A program made the position numbers and the translations under genes. Positions 6,204-8,988 of a DNA stretch of 8,988 bases are shown here, in pieces. Within the stretch, counting starts at the first letter, position 1; each line of letters starts with the position of its first letter. This DNA comes from an uncultured Muribaculaceae bacterium. GTDB taxonomy: Bacteria > Bacteroidota > Bacteroidia > Bacteroidales > Muribaculaceae. The stretch covers positions 1 through 8,988 of the forward strand of contig CAJLLX010000084.1 in assembly GCA_905207535.1 (NCBI GenBank). The letters are read 5' to 3'. A model generated the notes under the pieces. The model did no database searches. It worked only from the letters and a program-made list of their open reading frames with translations, and was not told the DNA's origin.

Positions 6204-7223
6204 TTATCGTATAAGGAACGAGAAGTTGGTGATATTCTTCAGTGCTACGCCCGTGCCTTTGGCCACGCAGAGCAGAGGATCCTCGGCTACATGGAACTGG
6301 ATACCGATCTTGTCGGTGAGGCGCTTGTCGAGGCCGCGGAGCATGGCGCCGCCTCCGGCGAGCCAGATGCCGTTGCGCACGATATCGGCGTAAAGTTCGG
6401 GAGGTGTCATCTCCAGAGCATTGAGCACGGCGGTCTCGATCTTCGATACCGACTTCTCGATGCAGTGGGAGATCTCCTGATACGATACGGGAATCTCCAT
6501 GGGGAGCGCGGTCATCTGGTTGGGTCCGTGCACCACATAGTCCTCCGGCGGATTCTCCAGCTCGGTGAGTGCGGAGCCCACGTTCATCTTGATGAGCTCG
6601 GCGGTACGCTCGCCCACGCGCACATTGTGGGCGCGGCGCATGTGGCCCTGGATATCTTCGGTGAGGTCGTCGCCGGCGATGTCGATACTGCGGTTGCTCA
6701 CGATGCCGCCGAGAGAGATCACAGCGATCTCGGTGGTGCCGCCGCCTATATCCACGATCATGTTGCCCTCGGGAGCCTCCACATCGAGGCCGATGCCGAG
6801 CGCGGCAGCCATAGGCTCGTAAATCATGTATACGTCGCGGCCTCCGGCATGCTCGCTGGAGTCGCGCACGGCGCGGATCTCAACCTCGGTAGAACCCGAA
6901 GGGATGCCCACCACCATGCGGAGCGATGGGGAGAACCAGTTGTTTTTCGAGCTTGCCTTCTTGATGAGGCCGCGGATCATGAGTTCGGCGGCGTTGAAGT
7001 CGGCAATCACGCCCTTGCGGAGCGGGCGCACGGTGCGGATGCCTTCCGGCTCGCGGCCCTGCATGAGCTGTGCCTCCTTACCGACGGCAATCAACTTGTC
7101 GGTGCGGCGGTCGAGGGCTACGATTGAAGGCTCGTCAATCACAATCTTGTTGTTGTGAATGATGATGGTATTTGCGGTGCCAAGGTCGATGGCAATCTCC
7201 TTGGTCAGAGAGAAAAGTCTCAT
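6204..7223 (-). CDS. mreB: Actin-like rod-shape cytoskeletal protein MreB
   Basis: A 339-residue bacterial actin that polymerises along the inner membrane and guides the sidewall-synthesis complex. The nucleotide-binding motifs are complete: phosphate-1 DLGTANT (13-19), phosphate-2 DIGGGTTEIA (158-167) and the adenosine motif LAGGGAML (288-295). YEPMAAALGIG (135-145) is also typical. The first residues, MRLFSLTKEI, are hydrophobic and basic and could contact the membrane. The frame continues upstream to 7349, inside purH, but ATG 7223 gives the normal family length and N-terminus. It follows purH by 68 bp and heads the mreBCD-mrdA-rodA run. I saw no TAnnTTTG box in that gap, so transcription may come from the purH promoter or from within purH. 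Confidence 0.97.
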   Translation of the reverse strand: MRLFSLTKEIAIDLGTANTIIIHNNKIVIDEPSIVALDRRTDKLIAVGKEAQLMQGREPEGIRTVRPLRKGVIADFNAAELMIRGLIKKASSKNNWFSPSLRMVVGIPSGSTEVEIRAVRDSSEHAGGRDVYMIYEPMAAALGIGLDVEAPEGNMIVDIGGGTTEIAVISLGGIVSNRSIDIAGDDLTEDIQGHMRRAHNVRVGERTAELIKMNVGSALTELENPPEDYVVHGPNQMTALPMEIPVSYQEISHCIEKSVSKIETAVLNALEMTPPELYADIVRNGIWLAGGGAMLRGLDKRLTDKIGIQFHVAEDPLLCVAKGTGVALKNITNFSFLIR

Positions 7224-7260
7224 TGTCTGTGTAAGGGGTTGTGATAAGTTGTGGTAAGGG

Positions 7261-7281
7261 GGCGGGGAGAGATACCCCGCC
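7261..7281 (-). promoter_or_regulatory. GC-rich hairpin between purH and mreB
   Basis: On the minus strand GGCGGGG (7281-7275) and CCCCGCC (7267-7261) form a perfect 7-bp GC stem around a 7-nt loop. It begins 10 nt after the purH stop codon. No T tract follows; the next bases are C- and A-rich. It is therefore not a normal intrinsic terminator. It may mark a processing site, stabilise the 3' end of the purH message, or partly attenuate read-through into mreB. Confidence 0.45.
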
Positions 7282-7291
7282 GCCCGTGGTA

Positions 7292-8821
7292 TTAATGCTT
7301 GAAGTGGCGGAAGCCGGTCATCACCATGGCCACGCCGTTTTCGTCGCAATATTTGATTGAATCGTTGTCGCGGATGGAGCCTCCGGGCTGTATCACGGCG
7401 TCAACGCCGGCATTGTGGGCAATCTCCACACAGTCGGCGAAGGGGAAGAAGGCATCCGAGGCCATCACAGCTCCGTGGAGGTCGAATTGGAAGGTGTGAG
7501 CCTTGTCGATGGCCTGACGGAGAGCGTCGACACGCGAGGTCTGACCTACGCCGGCAGCGCAGAGCTGCTTGTTTTTGGCCAGGACGATGGCGTTGCTCTT
7601 GCAGTGCTTCACCAGTTTGTTGGCGAAGAGGAGGTCGTCGATCTGCGCGGGATCCACCGGACGGGCGGTGACGGTGCGGAGGTCGGCGGGAGTCTCGGTG
7701 TGGAGGTCGCGCTCCTGCATGAGTGCGCCGTTGAGCACCGAGCGGAACTGGCGTGTGGTGTCGAGCGCGGCTTTCTGGCGCAGGATGATGCGGTTTTTCT
7801 TCTGCTCCAGGATGCCGAGAGCCTCGGGAGTGTAGTCGGGAGCGATGACCACCTCGAAGAAGATCTTGTTGATCTCCTCGGCGGTGTCAGCCTCGATAGT
7901 GCCGTTGGTGATGAGCACGCCTCCGAAGGCCGATACGGGGTCGCCGGCGAGGGCATCTTTCCAGGCCTCGAGGATAGTGGGGCGGGATGCCACGCCGCAA
8001 GCATTGTTGTGCTTGAGGATAGCGAAAGTGGGCTCGGTGAACTCGGCCATCAGCGAGGTGGCGGCGTCGATGTCGAGGAGATTGTTGTAGGAGATCTCCT
8101 TGCCGTGGAGCTGGTCGAAGAGGCGGTCGAGACGTCCGAAGAAGTAGCCCTTCTGGTGGGGATTCTCGCCGTATCGCATGGCCTTCTCGCCGTCGATGGC
8201 GATACGGAGCGCTGTGGGGTGCTCCGAGGCGCTGTCGAAGTAGTTGAAGATAGCGCTGTCGTAGGAAGAGCTGACAGCGAAAGCCTCTTTGGCGAACCAG
8301 CGGCGCTGCTCGAGAGTGGTCTGAGCGCCATTTTCTGCGAGGATAGCGCGGAGCGGCTCGTACTGGTGCTTGGAAGCCACGATGACTACATCGTTGAAGT
8401 TTTTAGCGGCGCCGCGGATGAGCGAGATGCCGCCTATGTCGATTTTCTCGATGATATCGGCCTCGGAAGCACCGGAAGCGACGGTATCCTCGAAGGGGTA
8501 GAGGTCGACGATGACGAGGTCGATGGCGGGAATGTCGTATTTAGCAGTTTCTTCGCGGTCGGTAGCGTTGTCGCGGCGGTTGAGGATGCCGCCGAACACC
8601 TTGGGGTGGAGCGTTTTAACGCGACCGCCGAGGATCGATGGGTAGCCGGTGAGATCTTCCACAGCGTCGCAGGGATATCCGAGCTTTTCGATGAAAGCGC
8701 GGGTGCCTCCGGTGGAAAGGAATTTTACTCCGTTGTCGTTAAGGAGCTTAATGATCTCATCAAGGCCATCTTTATGAAAAACTGAAATGAGGGCTGTTTT
8801 GATATTCTTATTATCTGCCAT
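7292..8821 (-). CDS. purH: Bifunctional purine biosynthesis protein PurH (AICAR transformylase/IMP cyclohydrolase)
   Basis: A 509-residue cytosolic enzyme for the last two steps of IMP synthesis: formylation of AICAR with 10-formyl-tetrahydrofolate, then ring closure to IMP. The N-terminal MGS-like cyclohydrolase domain (about 1-195) carries STGGT (36-40), GGRVKTLHPK (65-74) and DIGGISLIRGAAKN (128-141). The transformylase domain (about 205-509) carries RYGENPHQ (216-223), the catalytic Lys270-His271 pair in LKHNNACG, DPVSAFGG (294-301), QTSRVDA (427-433) and the conserved end TGFRHFKH. The length fits the family (E. coli 529) and nothing is missing. ATG 8821 lies about 34 nt after the predicted transcription start, without a Shine-Dalgarno sequence. 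It is the first gene of the minus-strand run and sits 68 bp before mreB. Confidence 0.98.
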   Translation of the reverse strand: MADNKNIKTALISVFHKDGLDEIIKLLNDNGVKFLSTGGTRAFIEKLGYPCDAVEDLTGYPSILGGRVKTLHPKVFGGILNRRDNATDREETAKYDIPAIDLVIVDLYPFEDTVASGASEADIIEKIDIGGISLIRGAAKNFNDVVIVASKHQYEPLRAILAENGAQTTLEQRRWFAKEAFAVSSSYDSAIFNYFDSASEHPTALRIAIDGEKAMRYGENPHQKGYFFGRLDRLFDQLHGKEISYNNLLDIDAATSLMAEFTEPTFAILKHNNACGVASRPTILEAWKDALAGDPVSAFGGVLITNGTIEADTAEEINKIFFEVVIAPDYTPEALGILEQKKNRIILRQKAALDTTRQFRSVLNGALMQERDLHTETPADLRTVTARPVDPAQIDDLLFANKLVKHCKSNAIVLAKNKQLCAAGVGQTSRVDALRQAIDKAHTFQFDLHGAVMASDAFFPFADCVEIAHNAGVDAVIQPGGSIRDNDSIKYCDENGVAMVMTGFRHFKH

Positions 8822-8858
8822 TTCTATTGATCTGATTTGCGAGGTCTATTTCAATGTG

Positions 8859-8891
8859 CAAAGGTATGAAAAAATGCGCTTATTCCGGCAA
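8859..8891 (-). promoter_or_regulatory. Bacteroidota-type promoter of purH
   Basis: On the minus strand TACCTTTG (8866-8859) is a perfect TAnnTTTG -7 box. A TTG (8891-8889) lies 22 bp upstream as a candidate -33 element, slightly further than the usual 19-21 bp. Transcription would start near 8855 and give a leader of about 34 nt. I saw no obvious PurR-like operator or purine riboswitch in the short leader. Confidence 0.6.
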
Positions 8892-8988
8892 TACTTCAAC
8901 CTTTTATTGCGCTTATTTTTCAAAAATATTTTAGGTGCAGAGTCCAAGGGCAAATGCAATATTAGCGAAAATGTTTGAAAAATTCGAC
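8892..8988. other. AT-rich region upstream of purH
   Basis: This AT-rich stretch precedes the purH promoter and holds no gene I can support. Both strands have short frames cut by the window edge: ATG 8971 on the plus strand (six codons), and minus-strand frames ending at stop codons such as the TAA at 8964-8962. Any of these could be the edge of a neighbouring gene, but they are too short to judge. Confidence 0.4.

Noticed and set aside
6291..7127. A 278-codon plus-strand open frame opposite mreB
   Set aside because: Shadow of the GC-rich mreB codons, with a His/Ala/Gly/Glu-rich translation and no known motif.
7224..7349. A 42-codon N-terminal extension of mreB
   Set aside because: It overlaps the end of purH and the hairpin. 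MreB proteins begin near the MRLFSLTKEI segment.
7415..8785. A 456-codon open frame on the plus strand opposite purH
   Set aside because: It mirrors the purH codon pattern (few TTA, CTA or TCA codons in a GC-rich gene). The translation is rich in V, G, E and D with no recognisable domain, while purH on the other strand is complete.
8787..8988. Plus-strand frames divergent from purH, including ATG 8971 at the window edge
   Set aside because: The first overlaps the purH start and its promoter and has no recognisable content. The second shows only six codons.

Overview
The window looks like chromosomal DNA from a member of the Bacteroidota, most likely the order Bacteroidales. Muribaculaceae or a similar gut family is my guess, but the family cannot be fixed from this sequence alone. 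The reasons are: two upstream regions carry a TAnnTTTG -7 box, the promoter signature of this phylum; the starts lack convincing Shine-Dalgarno sequences; the coding DNA is GC-rich while the flanks are AT-rich; and RodA and the Crp/Fnr-type protein look like Bacteroidota versions. All recognisable genes lie on the minus strand, so transcription runs from high to low coordinates.

Layout in transcription order: an AT-rich leader with a promoter (about 8822-8988); purH (8821-7292), the bifunctional enzyme for the last two steps of IMP synthesis; then, after 68 bp holding a GC-rich hairpin, the complete elongasome cluster mreB (7223-6204), mreC (6162-5296), mreD (5234-4725), mrdA/PBP2 (4678-2825) and rodA (2795-1275). 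Gaps inside the cluster are 29-61 bp and I found no convincing terminator in it, so the five mre/mrd genes are probably one operon, possibly read through from purH. After rodA come 287 non-coding bases with a G-rich tract, overlapping GC-rich hairpins, and the promoter plus operator-like repeats of the next gene. That gene is a Crp/Fnr-family regulator (987-289), followed by a duplicated 16-bp sequence and a strong intrinsic terminator (about 150-200). Positions 1-149 contain no gene I can support.

How the genes work together: MreB filaments on the inner membrane organise the MreC/MreD complex, which activates the RodA glycosyltransferase and PBP2 transpeptidase pair to lengthen the sidewall. 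PurH supplies purine nucleotides, and its position upstream could couple wall growth to nucleotide status, though nothing here proves this. The Crp/Fnr protein is a separate transcription unit that may repress itself.

I see no new multi-gene system, mobile element, CRISPR array or RNA gene. The points most worth a second look are the palindrome and direct-repeat array over the regulator promoter, extra membrane helices in RodA, a Cys/His cluster in PBP2 that resembles a metal site, and the G-rich and palindromic DNA after rodA.
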